64,000 nucleotides of DNA from Streptosporangium lutulentum (GCF_030811455.1 NZ_JAUSQU010000001.1:6634001-6698000); one strand, 5' to 3'; positions 41,065 to 49,091 are shown, numbered from the stretch's first letter. The notes: generated from the letters alone by a model not told the origin. Made by a program: numbers and translations.

Positions 41065-42059
41065 ACGACCTTGATCTGATCCAGGACCTGCGTTCGGAGG
41101 TACGGCGGAGCGACCCCCGCGCCCTGCACGCCGCGCGGGAGCGACTGCTCGCCGCGATGGTTCCCGAGCCGTCTCCCCGCCGGTCCCGGCGTACGGTGCT
41201 GAGTCTGGCCGGCGCCGGAGCCCTCGGTCTCGCGCTCGCCCTCGGCGTGACGGTCGCGCAGAATCTCGATGGCACCGCTTCGAGGAAGGGAATCGCCGGT
41301 GCTTCCGCATGGGTTCCGATGGCCAGCGTGGAGAGCCTGGCACAACGCGCGATGGCGGCTGCCGCGAAGCGGACGGACGTCTACCCTCGTGCCGACCAGT
41401 GGCTCTACACCAAGGCGTTGATTCATACCTCCTACGAGGAGAGCACCCCGGGGGCGGTCAAGCCGCAGATCCACGAACTCTGGCAGAAAGGTGACGGCAA
41501 GAAGCAGGCACGGCGTCCCACCATAAAGGGCGGCGGGGTCGCCGCCATCGGCAACGGCGTGATCACCACCAGCGTTATCACTGGCGACTCCGGGCTTCCC
41601 CGATGGGACGTCGCCTACCTGCGCTCCCTTCCCGTGGATCCGACCGCCCTGCTGGATCGTCTGCGCAAGGACCGTGAGGACCACCCCGCCCGGTCAGAGG
41701 CACAGGCTCTGTTCAATCAGGTCCAGATGATCCTTCAGCAAGGTGCCCCTCCGCCCCGCCTGCGGGCCGCCCTCTACACCGTCGTGTCCAAGCTGGAGGG
41801 CATCGGGGTCGAGGAGAACGTGCGGGACCTGATGGGTCGCCAAGGCATGGGAATCTACTTCGACGACACGGACGGGACGCGCCACGAGATCATCATCGAC
41901 CCGGACGACTACACCTGCCTCGGAGGCCGACGGATCTTCATCGGGAGCGGTGAGCGGACTCCTCGTTCCCCCCAGGGCCAGTACGCCGAGGGCCATGTGA
42001 TCGTCGCATGGACCCAGACGGCTCGTGGCATCGTCGACCGCGTGGGCGATCTTCCGTAA
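41061..42059 (+). CDS. CU044_5270-family membrane protein (sigma-factor partner)
   Basis: 332 residues, GTG start overlapping the sigma stop (GTGA). N-terminal cytoplasmic part with LDLIQDLRSEVRRSDPRALHAARERLLAAM, one membrane helix (VLSLAGAGALGLALALGVTVA, about 46-66), then an extracytoplasmic domain with the QWLYTKALIHTSYEE and LPVDPTALLDRLR features of the family. Likely anti-sigma-like; the mechanism is not established. Terminator-like hairpin follows at 42161. Confidence 0.82.
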   Translation: MNDLDLIQDLRSEVRRSDPRALHAARERLLAAMVPEPSPRRSRRTVLSLAGAGALGLALALGVTVAQNLDGTASRKGIAGASAWVPMASVESLAQRAMAAAAKRTDVYPRADQWLYTKALIHTSYEESTPGAVKPQIHELWQKGDGKKQARRPTIKGGGVAAIGNGVITTSVITGDSGLPRWDVAYLRSLPVDPTALLDRLRKDREDHPARSEAQALFNQVQMILQQGAPPPRLRAALYTVVSKLEGIGVEENVRDLMGRQGMGIYFDDTDGTRHEIIIDPDDYTCLGGRRIFIGSGERTPRSPQGQYAEGHVIVAWTQTARGIVDRVGDLP

Positions 42060-42160
42060 CGCCTGGGACTCCGAGGGACTTGCCTCTGAACCTTGGGCCC
42101 GTGCGAAGAGCCGCAACAGGGCGGCGCCTGAAAACCAGCAGGACCCTCCGTACGGCCGAG

Positions 42161-42197
42161 GGCGGCCCGTCCTCCGAAGAGGGCGGGGCCGTCTTTT
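42161..42197 (+). terminator. Terminator after the CU044_5270-type gene
   Basis: GGCGGCCCGTCCTC pairs, with G-U pairs and a one-base bulge, to GAGGGCGGGGCCGTC, followed by TTTT. Located 100 bases after the stop. Confidence 0.55.
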
Positions 42198-42384
42198 GGT
42201 CCCCCTACCGCTGAATCGCGTGTTCCGCGACGCATCCGACCGGGAAGCCGGCACCGCGCCTTCGACTCCCCCGAACCCGCGTCCGCATCCGCTCCGGAGC
42301 CCGTGTCCCTGTCGGCGGTCCCCGCTCACGCCGAGGCTTCCATCCGTACCGACGGGGTTCTGTCCGGGTCTGAAAATAAATAGG

Positions 42385-42413
42385 TTGCACCGTTCAAAGG
42401 GCCGTCGTACGGT
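42385..42413 (+). promoter_or_regulatory. Promoter of the small basic protein gene
   Basis: TTGCAC (42385-42390), 17-base spacer, TACGGT (42408-42413). The -35 overlaps the motif TAGGTTGCACCGTTCAAAG, which recurs with 16 of 19 positions at 55751-55769 upstream of the His-rich protein gene. Confidence 0.65.
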
Positions 42414-42562
42414 CTTGGCATGTGGATTAACTCCTAAGAGCCGGCGTCGATCAGCCCTAGCTGATCCGCCCGCACTCAGCACTCTGGCCCGTTCGTCTGA
42501 CGCGGCAGCTGAGTTTCCGACCCGGGATTTCGCCGCGTCGTCACAATCTTCAAGGAGTCCAT

Positions 42563-42736
42563 ATGCGAATTCATGCCGGCAAAAAGCGCAGCGGTAAAGG
42601 TAAGACCACCAAGACCCACACCCCGTTGCCCGAACGGAACCTGCCTCCGGCGGCGCCCCGGCACCTGCCGATGCCGCACCTGCCGATGAGGCCCACCCAG
42701 CAGCCGCGCCGGATTCCCGGCAAGGGCGGCCGCTGA
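42563..42736 (+). CDS. 57-residue basic, Pro-rich protein of unknown function
   Basis: Too short for usual ORF cut-offs. ATG with AAGGAG eight bases upstream, own promoter and own terminator, which together support a real gene. Sequence features: Lys/Gly/Thr-rich N-terminus (MRIHAGKKRSGKGKTTKTHT), Pro/His/Met centre with HLPMPHLPMRP, end RRIPGKGGR. No cysteine, no membrane segment, net charge strongly positive; possibly nucleic-acid binding. Its 140-base leader and strong signals suggest a stress-type or abundant small protein. Confidence 0.7.
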   Translation: MRIHAGKKRSGKGKTTKTHTPLPERNLPPAAPRHLPMPHLPMRPTQQPRRIPGKGGR

Positions 42737-42740
42737 GACG

Positions 42741-42781
42741 AACGTCCCGGCCCCGGCCTTCGCTTGCGGGGCCGGGACGTT
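42741..42781 (+). terminator. Terminator of the small basic protein gene
   Basis: Perfect 15-bp hairpin AACGTCCCGGCCCCG (42741-42755) with CGGGGCCGGGACGTT (42767-42781), 11-base loop, beginning 5 bases after the stop. It can also serve the convergent gene at 42853. Confidence 0.85.
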
Positions 42782-42852
42782 CCCGCTTCCCAGGTGATCC
42801 CTCTGACCTGGCATGATGTCGTCGGATCCCCGCCCGTCGCCCTTCCGGTTGT

Positions 42853-43386
42853 TCAGCCCTTAAGCGCCTCGGCGACCGAAAGACTGTCCTCGTAGATGTG
42901 ATAGCGGGTGATCAATCCGTCTTCGACCGTCAGGTGCAGGGCGAAGGCCGAGCTGTAGGATCGGCCGCCGGCCTTGACCGTCTGGGCGATGTGCCCGAGG
43001 ACGACGGCGTGGTCCCCGTCCACCAGAATCCGCGTGACCGAGGTGCCGTTCAGCTCGGGCACGTGATGCGCGTCCAGCAGCCGGAAGTGCTGTCCGATGT
43101 CGGCACGGCCGGAGCGCGGGCGGATCCACGGGACCGCCGGATGTCCTTCGGCCGGCCAGTTGAGCTGCCAGTCGATCCGTTCGGCGAACAGCTCGGCGAC
43201 CTTGTCATGGTCGCCCTCGCCGATCCGGCGGAGCAGCTCTCCCACGATTTCACGGGTCACGCCCTCGGCGGTCGCCACCGGATCGATGGAGGCGCCGTTC
43301 TTGGTCCGTGTCTTCTCGCCGGCGACGGGGTCGGTCTCGTCCAGGGCGGCGTCATGGCGGGCAATGGGCTGGTTGATGTGACTCAT
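42853..43386 (-). CDS. NTF2-like (SnoaL-type) protein
   Basis: 177 residues. The body matches nuclear-transport-factor-2-like proteins: IVGELLRRIGEGDHDKVAELFAERIDWQLNWP, the IGQHFRLLDAHH region, TRILVDGDHAVVLGHIAQTVKAGGRSYSSAFALHLTVEDGLITRYHIYEDSLSVAEAL. Such proteins are small enzymes (isomerases, hydrolases) or ligand binders. An N-terminal tail of about 40 residues is unusual. Single gene; an inverted repeat TAAGT...ACTTA lies about 45 bases upstream (43433-43456) and may be an operator. Confidence 0.8.
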   Translation of the reverse strand: MSHINQPIARHDAALDETDPVAGEKTRTKNGASIDPVATAEGVTREIVGELLRRIGEGDHDKVAELFAERIDWQLNWPAEGHPAVPWIRPRSGRADIGQHFRLLDAHHVPELNGTSVTRILVDGDHAVVLGHIAQTVKAGGRSYSSAFALHLTVEDGLITRYHIYEDSLSVAEALKG

Positions 43387-43752
43387 GGGAGAGACGTTAG
43401 GGGAACCGCCACCATGAGGAATCTGTCGTAGTTAAGTCACTCGACAGGTGTACTTAGGTAGTTTGTCGCTCATGCCGTACGGGGGCGAAGATATCCGTCA
43501 TCGCCGGGATTCGCTCAGGGTATCCGCGCTCCGGTCGCCCGGTGAGAGCCGGGGATCGGCAAGACCGCCCTGCCGACGTACGCGGCTCCGATCGGTCGCG
43601 CGACCGATCGGAGCCGCCCCCACGAGCGGCCCGTTTCCGACGTCCGCCGGTCGTCGCTCCCGGGGGCGTCCCCGCTCTCGGCGAACGCCCCCGAGGCGAG
43701 ACGCGAAGGGGACGACACCGGCGTGTGCCTGTGGCGGGCCGACGGTCGTCCG
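43387..43752. other. Gap between NTF2-like gene and thiolase
   Basis: 366 bases. The AT-richer part next to 43386 carries TAAGTCACTCGACAGGTGTACTTA-type symmetry and TTAGGTAGTTTGTC, probably the promoter and operator of the NTF2-like gene. A perfect 36-bp palindrome (43582-43617) is in the middle. No gene. Confidence 0.5.
43582..43617. terminator. 36-bp perfect palindrome, possible thiolase terminator
   Basis: Two 18-base arms, GCGGCTCCGATCGGTCGC and its exact complement, with no spacer. As RNA it would form a hairpin of about 16 bp. It is 136 bases beyond the thiolase stop, farther than most terminators, so a protein-binding or structural role is possible. Confidence 0.6.
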
Positions 43753-44898
43753 TTACAGGCGCTCGATGATGGTGACGTTGGCCTGGCCGCCGCCCTCGCA
43801 CATCGTCTGCAGGCCGTACCGGCCGCCGCTGCGCTCCAGCTCGTGCAGGAGCTTGGTCATCAGGATCGCGCCGGTCCCGCCCAGCGGGTGGCCGAGGGCG
43901 ATCGCGCCGCCGTTCGGGTTGACCTTGGCGGGGTCCGCGCCGATGTCCTTGATCCACGCCAGCGGCACCGGGGCGAACGCCTCGTTGATCTCGGTGACGT
44001 CGATGTCGTCGATGGACAGACCGGACTTCTTGAACGCCTTCTGCGTCGCGGGGATCGGCGCGGTCAGCATGTAGACCGGGTCGTCGCCGGTGAGCGCCAG
44101 AGTGACGATCCTGGCTCGGGGGGTCAGGTTGTGGTCGCGGACCGCCTGCTCGGAGGCGATCAGGAGCGCACCGGAGCCGTCGGAGATCTGCGAGGAGGTG
44201 GCGGCCGTGATGCGGCCTCCCTCCTTCAGGGTCTTCAGCGACGCCAGCTTCTCCAGCGTGCTGTCCGGACGCGGGCCCTCGTCGTCCTCGACGCCGTTGA
44301 GCGGGGCGATCTGGTCCTTGAAGTAGCCGTTCGCGATGGCCTTGGCCGCCCGCTGGTGGCTCTCGTAGGCGAACCGCTCCAGTTCCTCGCGTTCGAGCCC
44401 CCACTTCTCGCACATGAGCTCGGCGCCCCGGAACTGGGAGATCTCCTGCTTGCCGTACCGCTCCACCCATCCGGCGCCGAACGGGAAGGGCATGCCCTTC
44501 TCCATCGCGGCGCTGATCGAGGAGCCCATCGGCACGATGCTCATGGACTCCACACCGGCGGCCACGACGAGGTCCTGGGTGCCGGAGAGCACGCCCTGGG
44601 CCGCGAAGTGGATCGACTGCTGGGAGGAGCCGCACTGGCGGTCGATGGTCACCCCGGCCACGTTCTCCGGCAGACCGGCCGACAGCCAGGCGTTACGCGC
44701 GATGTCCATGCTCTGCGGGCCGAACTGCATGACGCAGCCCATGATCACATCTTCCACCGCGGACGGGTCGACTCCCGTGCGGTCGATGAGCGCCTTGAGA
44801 GTGTGCGCGGCCAGGTCAGTGGGGTGGACGGTGGACAGACCGCCCTTCTTCTTACCGACCGGGGTACGGACCGCCCCGACGATGTACGCCTCTGCCAC
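43753..44898 (-). CDS. Acetyl-CoA acetyltransferase (thiolase)
   Basis: 381 residues. Catalytic Cys89 in IDRQCGSSQQSIHFAAQ, His337 in GGAIALGHPLGGTGA and Cys367 in TMCEGGGQAN are all present; NEAFAPVPLAW is also typical. It condenses or cleaves acyl-CoA at the beta position and resembles steroid/fatty-acid thiolases of actinobacteria. GTG start with GGAGG upstream. An inverted repeat (44917-44935) next to the start suggests TetR-type repression. Confidence 0.92.
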   Translation of the reverse strand: MAEAYIVGAVRTPVGKKKGGLSTVHPTDLAAHTLKALIDRTGVDPSAVEDVIMGCVMQFGPQSMDIARNAWLSAGLPENVAGVTIDRQCGSSQQSIHFAAQGVLSGTQDLVVAAGVESMSIVPMGSSISAAMEKGMPFPFGAGWVERYGKQEISQFRGAELMCEKWGLEREELERFAYESHQRAAKAIANGYFKDQIAPLNGVEDDEGPRPDSTLEKLASLKTLKEGGRITAATSSQISDGSGALLIASEQAVRDHNLTPRARIVTLALTGDDPVYMLTAPIPATQKAFKKSGLSIDDIDVTEINEAFAPVPLAWIKDIGADPAKVNPNGGAIALGHPLGGTGAILMTKLLHELERSGGRYGLQTMCEGGGQANVTIIERL

Positions 44899-44916
44899 AG
44901 TGCCTCCTGCTCATTA

Positions 44917-44935
44917 AACCGAGCATTGTTCGGTT
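44917..44935 (-). promoter_or_regulatory. Inverted repeat upstream of thiolase (TetR-type operator candidate)
   Basis: AACCGA (44917-44922), 7-base spacer, TCGGTT (44930-44935), 19 bases before the GTG. Position and form fit an operator of a TetR regulator of lipid degradation, but no regulator gene is adjacent. Confidence 0.5.
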
Positions 44936-45001
44936 ACTAAGAGGCTACAACAGAACCTTTGTCCGTGTCCTGTCCAAGCCGACGACGGCCGGAGGCCGGT
45001 C

Positions 45002-45841
45002 CTACGGGGCGGCGGTGAGCCGCGTGGCGATGGCCGGACCCTCGTCCCGGATCCAGGCTTCGGCCCGGGGCAGGCGGTCCTTCAGTCCCTCGTCCCAGAA
45101 ACGCCTGAACACCGGGTCGACCTCGGCGGCGGCGCGCATGTTGACGTGGAAACGGTGGATCATGGTGGTCGCCAGGGGAATCAGGGCGCGGCGCTGGGCC
45201 GCGTTCATGCCGTAGGCGTCGGCGAACACGGCGACGCGGTGAGGGATGTCGAGGTCCGCGAAGGCGGGCGCCCTGTCCTTCGGGTGCAGCAGCGGCGCCC
45301 AGTAGTAGACGGCGTTGGCGATGTCGTAGACCCTCGTCGTCGGCTTGGCGAGATCGAAGTCGATGAGAGCCGCGGGCAGCCCGTCGCGGAAGACGACGTT
45401 GCCGGGACAGTAGTCACGGTGGCTGACCACCGGGGGCTCGTCGTCGGGCGTCGAACTCGCGCCCTGCGTCCCGGGGATCCCTCCCCAGATCGCGTCCGCG
45501 GGCGGTGTCCAGCTCTGGGCGGCGTCGTGAAGCCGGCGAACGAGCCGTGCGAGCTCGACCAGGACCTCCTCGCCCGCCGTGTCCGGCGGGAGCGGTTCGC
45601 GGGGAACGTCTCCGGGGACGAACGACAGCACTTCGCGCCCCTGGTCATCGAGCCCGAAGGGGACCGGGGCTCCCGTGAACCCCTCGTCACGCAGGTGCGC
45701 CAGGTATGCCTGGACCGTCAGGGTGAAGGGCCGGACCGGGCGGCGGACGGTGTCTCCCACCCGCACGATGCCCTGCGTGACGCCGTCACCGACCAGCGGA
45801 ATCTCGTCCTGCCGGTCGGCACCGCGGTCCAGGTCTTCCAT
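45002..45841 (-). CDS. Aminoglycoside phosphotransferase (APH)-family kinase
   Basis: 279 residues. Catalytic loop HRDYCPGN (His141, Asp143, Asn148) and Mg-binding DFD (Asp161, Asp163). The N-lobe is short (residues 1-75) with VRRPVRPFTLTVQAYLAHLRDEGFTGAPVPFGLDDQGREVLSFVPGDVP. The family phosphorylates aminoglycosides, choline, homoserine, fructosamine and others; nothing here shows which. No resistance role is claimed. Confidence 0.85.
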   Translation of the reverse strand: MEDLDRGADRQDEIPLVGDGVTQGIVRVGDTVRRPVRPFTLTVQAYLAHLRDEGFTGAPVPFGLDDQGREVLSFVPGDVPREPLPPDTAGEEVLVELARLVRRLHDAAQSWTPPADAIWGGIPGTQGASSTPDDEPPVVSHRDYCPGNVVFRDGLPAALIDFDLAKPTTRVYDIANAVYYWAPLLHPKDRAPAFADLDIPHRVAVFADAYGMNAAQRRALIPLATTMIHRFHVNMRAAAEVDPVFRRFWDEGLKDRLPRAEAWIRDEGPAIATRLTAAP

Positions 45842-46150
45842 GAGGCTGCTCCGTTCGCGATGTCACCGTGCGCTTCTCCCGAACGAGAACGCGTGATCCA
45901 CCGTAGCGAGGCCGGAGTCCTTCACCGGCCGTCCGGTCCCGCACGTCAGGCCCGCTCACCGGCGACTGGGGGGAACGTCGCACCGGCCGCCAGCAGCCTC
46001 TCCGCCAGCACGCGGCAGCGCGTCCCGAGCTCCGGGGGGTCGAGCACCTCGAAGTCGTGCCCCGCTCGTCACCGCTCGCCACGTCCATGTCGCCCACCCT
46101 GCCAGAGATAGCGGACCGATTCTGTCCGCCAGGGGTGCCAGGGTGGCCGC
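45842..46150. other. Gap upstream of the DinB gene, holding a WYL-regulator stub
   Basis: 309 bases between the APH gene and the DinB gene. The middle is a fragment of a lost regulator (45946-46068). The bases left of it are the APH promoter side; the bases right of it must drive the DinB-VOC pair. Confidence 0.55.
45946..46068 (-). pseudogene. C-terminal remnant of a WYL-domain (YafY-type) transcriptional regulator
   Basis: Forty codons read RAGHDFEVLDPPELGTRC then RVLAERLLAAGATFPP and a stop at 45946-45948. HDFEVLDPPEL followed by LAERLLAAG is the usual C-terminal end of WYL regulators. An in-frame stop (46069-46071) precedes it, and the rest of the roughly 300-residue protein is absent. 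Regulators of this type often lie divergently beside DinB and VOC genes, which is the case here. Confidence 0.65.
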
Positions 46151-46738
46151 ATGGACACAGACGAACCCGACTGGAACCGGGCGCTGCGCGAGCAGTGGGA
46201 GTTCCACTGGAACCATCAGCTCCGAGCCCGGCTCGACGGCCTCACCGACGACGAGTACTTCTGGTCACCGGCGCCGGACGCCTGGAGCGTGCGGCCGCGC
46301 GGCAGCTCGACGGCGCCCGTGCAGTTCGGCTCCGGGGACTTCACGATGGACCACGCCTTCCCCGGCCCGGTCCCCGCGGCCTTCACCACGATCGCCTGGC
46401 GGCTCGGTCACGTCATCGTCGGCGTGCTCGCCATGCGCAACGCGGCGCACTTCGGCGCCCCCGCGGCGTCGCACGAGACCTGGGAGTACGCCGGCGGCGC
46501 GGCCACCGCGCTCGACCAGCTCCAGGCCCAGCTCGACGTCTGGCTGGCCGGGGTGCGCGGCCTCGGCGAGGCCGGACTCCTGGTCCCGGTCGGCGCGAAG
46601 GAGCCCTATCCCGAGGCGCCCATGGCCGATCTGGTGCTGCACATCCACCGTGAGCTGATCCACCATCTGTCCGAGGTCTGCCTGCTGCGCGACCTCTACT
46701 CGCACACGAAATCCGCCACGAACGGAGCGACCCGATGA
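46151..46738 (+). CDS. DinB/YfiT-family protein
   Basis: 195 residues. Four-helix-bundle metal-binding fold: WEFHWNHQLRARLDGLTDDEYFWSPAPDAWSVRP, then TTIAWRLGHVIVGVLAMRNAAHF (first His ligand) and MADLVLHIHRELIHHLSEVCLLRDLY (second pair). Related proteins are mycothiol- or bacillithiol-dependent transferases or metal-binding detoxification proteins. Overlaps the VOC gene by 4 bases (ATGA). Confidence 0.88.
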   Translation: MDTDEPDWNRALREQWEFHWNHQLRARLDGLTDDEYFWSPAPDAWSVRPRGSSTAPVQFGSGDFTMDHAFPGPVPAAFTTIAWRLGHVIVGVLAMRNAAHFGAPAASHETWEYAGGAATALDQLQAQLDVWLAGVRGLGEAGLLVPVGAKEPYPEAPMADLVLHIHRELIHHLSEVCLLRDLYSHTKSATNGATR

Positions 46739-47196
46739 GCCGCCACATCCAGATCACCTTCGACGCCCACGACCCGCGGGCGCTGTCGTCCTTCTGGCGC
46801 GACGCGCTGGGCTACGTCCACCCCGGCCCGCCCGGGGTCGACCTGCCCGAGGGCGCCGACCCGCTGGCCGCGTGGGACGACTTCCTCGCGCGGATCGGCG
46901 TGCCGGAGGAGCAGCGCAACACGAGATCGGCCATCGAGGACCCGGACGGCCACGGCCCGCGGCTGTTCTTCCAGCGGGTGCCGGAGGACAAGGTCGTCAA
47001 GAACCGCGTCCACCTCGACGTCCGTACGGCTCCCGGGCTGCGGGGAGAGGAGCGGATGGCGGCGCTGGAGGCCGAGTGCGACCGGCTCGTCGCGCTGGGA
47101 GCGAAGCGGATACGTCGCGACGAGCCGGAGCCCCCGATGAGCGCCGGCTTCATCGTGATGGCCGACCCCGAGGGCAACGAGTTCTGCCTGGACTGA
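46735..47196 (+). CDS. VOC (glyoxalase-like) family protein
   Basis: 153 residues. Single glyoxalase-like fold unit: IQITFDAHDPRALSSFWRDALGYV, GPRLFFQRVPEDKVVKNRVHLDVRT, and GFIVMADPEGNEFCLD. The sequence fits the dioxygenase/DUF-type VOC proteins without a recognised substrate. Coupled to the DinB gene upstream. Confidence 0.9.
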   Translation: MSRHIQITFDAHDPRALSSFWRDALGYVHPGPPGVDLPEGADPLAAWDDFLARIGVPEEQRNTRSAIEDPDGHGPRLFFQRVPEDKVVKNRVHLDVRTAPGLRGEERMAALEAECDRLVALGAKRIRRDEPEPPMSAGFIVMADPEGNEFCLD

Positions 47197-47314
47197 CCCT
47201 GGGCTGACGCGGCCCGGCCGTGGTCGCCGGGGCCACCGGCGGCAGACGTGCCGGCCCGGAGGACGACGCCGTCGACCGGCCTGGATCACCGGCCCTCGCC
47301 GGGCCGGGCGGCCC

Positions 47315-48169
47315 CTATTTCTTGCGGGTGCCCGTCATGGTCGCGTAGGCGATGACGTTGTCGGTGTAGTGGCCGGTCGCGTGGTTGTAGACGCCGCCGC
47401 ACGTGATCAGGTGAAGCTGGGGGTTGGGTGATTCGCCGTACACCCGCTGCGTCGGGAACACCTCCTTCTCCGCCTGTTCGAGACCGCCCACGGTGAACAC
47501 CGCGATGATGCCGTCCTTGCGGTACACCTCGATGACGTCGCCGTTGCGGATCTCGTCGAGCCGGGTGAAGACCGCGCTTCCCGACCGGGTGTCCTTGTGC
47601 CCGAGCAGGACGGCGGGACCGGCCTCCCCCGGGGTGGGGCCCGAGCGGTACCAGCCGACCAGGTTCGGAGCGGAGACCGGCGGCACCTCGATCGCGCCCT
47701 GCCGGTCGAGCCCGACGGACTTGATCGGCGCGTTGACGCCGAGCCTCGGGATGACCAGGCGCACCGGGGTCGAAGGCTGCATGGCCGGGGCGGGGGGAAG
47801 GCTCGGCTGGGGAGGCGGGGCGTTCGCGGGCCCCTGGAAGTACGGGTTCACCGGTTCGGCGGCGTTCACCTGGCTCCGCGGCGGCAGCGTGGTGCGCTGG
47901 TCCGCCAGGCCGTACTCCTCGGGCGAGGCGATCACGAGCAGCATGCCCACGAGGATCGTGACCACCCCGGCGATCCCCGCCAGGATGAGCACCGAGCGCA
48001 GGATCCTGCCGCCCGCGACGGGCTCGCCGGACGGCCACTCCTCGTACGGCGGGCCGTAGGGCTGGTATCCCGGTTGCCCGTACTGCGGCTGGATCGGCGG
48101 CTGCCCGTAGTGCGGAGCGGGCCCGTGGGGGTACCCGGGCGGCATGCCTTCCGGTGTCGGGGTGCTCAT
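47315..48169 (-). CDS. Class F-like sortase
   Basis: 284 residues from the ATG at 48169 (MSTPTPEGMPPGYPHG); the frame is open to 48259 but that part overlaps the upstream gene. Pro/Gly/Tyr/Gln-rich cytoplasmic tail (1-55), membrane helix 57-81, Pro-rich linker, then the sortase fold from about 133 (TPVRLVIPRLGVNAPIKSVGLDRQG). His191 (LLGHKDT) and Cys257 (HLITCGG) are the catalytic pair. The third catalytic residue, an Arg in canonical sortases, falls by spacing near Thr269 (GHYTDNV), so its identity is unclear. Just downstream of its probable substrate, 13 bases after that gene's stop. Confidence 0.87.
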   Translation of the reverse strand: MSTPTPEGMPPGYPHGPAPHYGQPPIQPQYGQPGYQPYGPPYEEWPSGEPVAGGRILRSVLILAGIAGVVTILVGMLLVIASPEEYGLADQRTTLPPRSQVNAAEPVNPYFQGPANAPPPQPSLPPAPAMQPSTPVRLVIPRLGVNAPIKSVGLDRQGAIEVPPVSAPNLVGWYRSGPTPGEAGPAVLLGHKDTRSGSAVFTRLDEIRNGDVIEVYRKDGIIAVFTVGGLEQAEKEVFPTQRVYGESPNPQLHLITCGGVYNHATGHYTDNVIAYATMTGTRKK

Positions 48170-48182
48170 CCCGCCACCCCGA

Positions 48183-49091
48183 TCAGCCTCGGTTCGCGGC
48201 GGTACGGCGCCGCAGCGCCAGCCCGCCGATTCCGGCGAACGCCACCAACAGCGCGCCACTCATCATGAAGAGCCGGGCATCCGGACCGGCGTCCCCGCCG
48301 CCGCCCGTGGAGGCGGCGCCCGCGGGAGTCCTCTCGACCTGGCCCGTCTTGGGCGGCTGTGACGTCTCGGTCTCGGTGACGGTGATGGTCGGGGAGGGAA
48401 CGGTGACCGGAGGAGTGGTGGAGGGCGTCACGGGCGGGGTCGTCGAGGGCGTGGTCGTAGGGGAGGTCCCGGTGCCGGGAGACTGCACATTGAGCACCAG
48501 CGCCGCGGCGGACGCCTCCGCCGGGGTCGCGAGGGTGCAGTCGAGCATCTCGACATCGCTGTTGGTCCCGGTCCCGGTCCCGGTCCCGGAATTCAGGTAC
48601 AGGGTGAATCCCCCGGGCTGAAGCGTGACGGCGCCGGTCGCCGTGGGCGTCACCGTGACGAGCATGGGGGGCGGTACCAACGCGGCCCCGGCCGCCACCG
48701 CGGCCGGAGCGGCGGTGGCGTCGACCACGCGGGACTCCGAGGGGGTCGGGAGGGGACCGGCGACCACCATGTCCGCCTCGACGATGAGGCGCCCGGTCGC
48801 GGGAATGCTCGCGGTGGCGGTGACGGCAGGGGAAGGCGCGGTGATCTTCCACGTCGCCACGACGGCGGTGTTCGGCGCCGGCGTCGTCAGCGGACCGGTG
48901 AGATCCATCTGGAACAGGTACGGGGAGGGCGACGTACCCGTCTCCCCGACCGTACAGCTGTAGTTCACAGGCTTGGGAGCTGCGGAAATGGAGGCGATCG
49001 CAGGAACTGCACCAAAAAGGATGCCCGCACCCGCTGCGGTGATCGCGGCTGTCTTGACCGCGACTCGACGTCGCGCCGTGGACTTCCGCAC
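48183..49091 (-). CDS. Secreted wall-anchored protein with non-canonical sorting signal
   Basis: 302 residues. Signal peptide (about 1-38), a beta-rich domain (about 42-200) with two cysteines, a Thr/Pro/Val spacer (SPTTTPSTTPPVTPSTTPPV), then PPKTG (246-250) and a PAGAASTGGGGDAG element from 256, a hydrophobic helix (about 273-293) and an RRR tail. The last elements are the form of an actinobacterial sorting signal in which TGGGG replaces LPXTG. It shares a transcript with the sortase downstream. Function unknown. Confidence 0.78.
   Translation of the reverse strand: MRKSTARRRVAVKTAAITAAGAGILFGAVPAIASISAAPKPVNYSCTVGETGTSPSPYLFQMDLTGPLTTPAPNTAVVATWKITAPSPAVTATASIPATGRLIVEADMVVAGPLPTPSESRVVDATAAPAAVAAGAALVPPPMLVTVTPTATGAVTLQPGGFTLYLNSGTGTGTGTNSDVEMLDCTLATPAEASAAALVLNVQSPGTGTSPTTTPSTTPPVTPSTTPPVTVPSPTITVTETETSQPPKTGQVERTPAGAASTGGGGDAGPDARLFMMSGALLVAFAGIGGLALRRRTAANRG

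Larger units (their letters stand above)
42060..42562. other. Leader region of the 57-residue basic protein
   Basis: 503 bases. From left: a terminator-like hairpin with TTTT at 42161-42197 for the upstream gene, then a strong promoter at 42385-42413, and a leader of roughly 140 bases with no ORF before the ATG at 42563. GTGATC and GCGGC-rich palindromic words in the leader may fold. Confidence 0.55.

Noticed and set aside
45002..45841. Aminoglycoside resistance gene
   Set aside because: Only the generic kinase motifs are present; the APH fold covers many substrates and no resistance subfamily signature was recognised.
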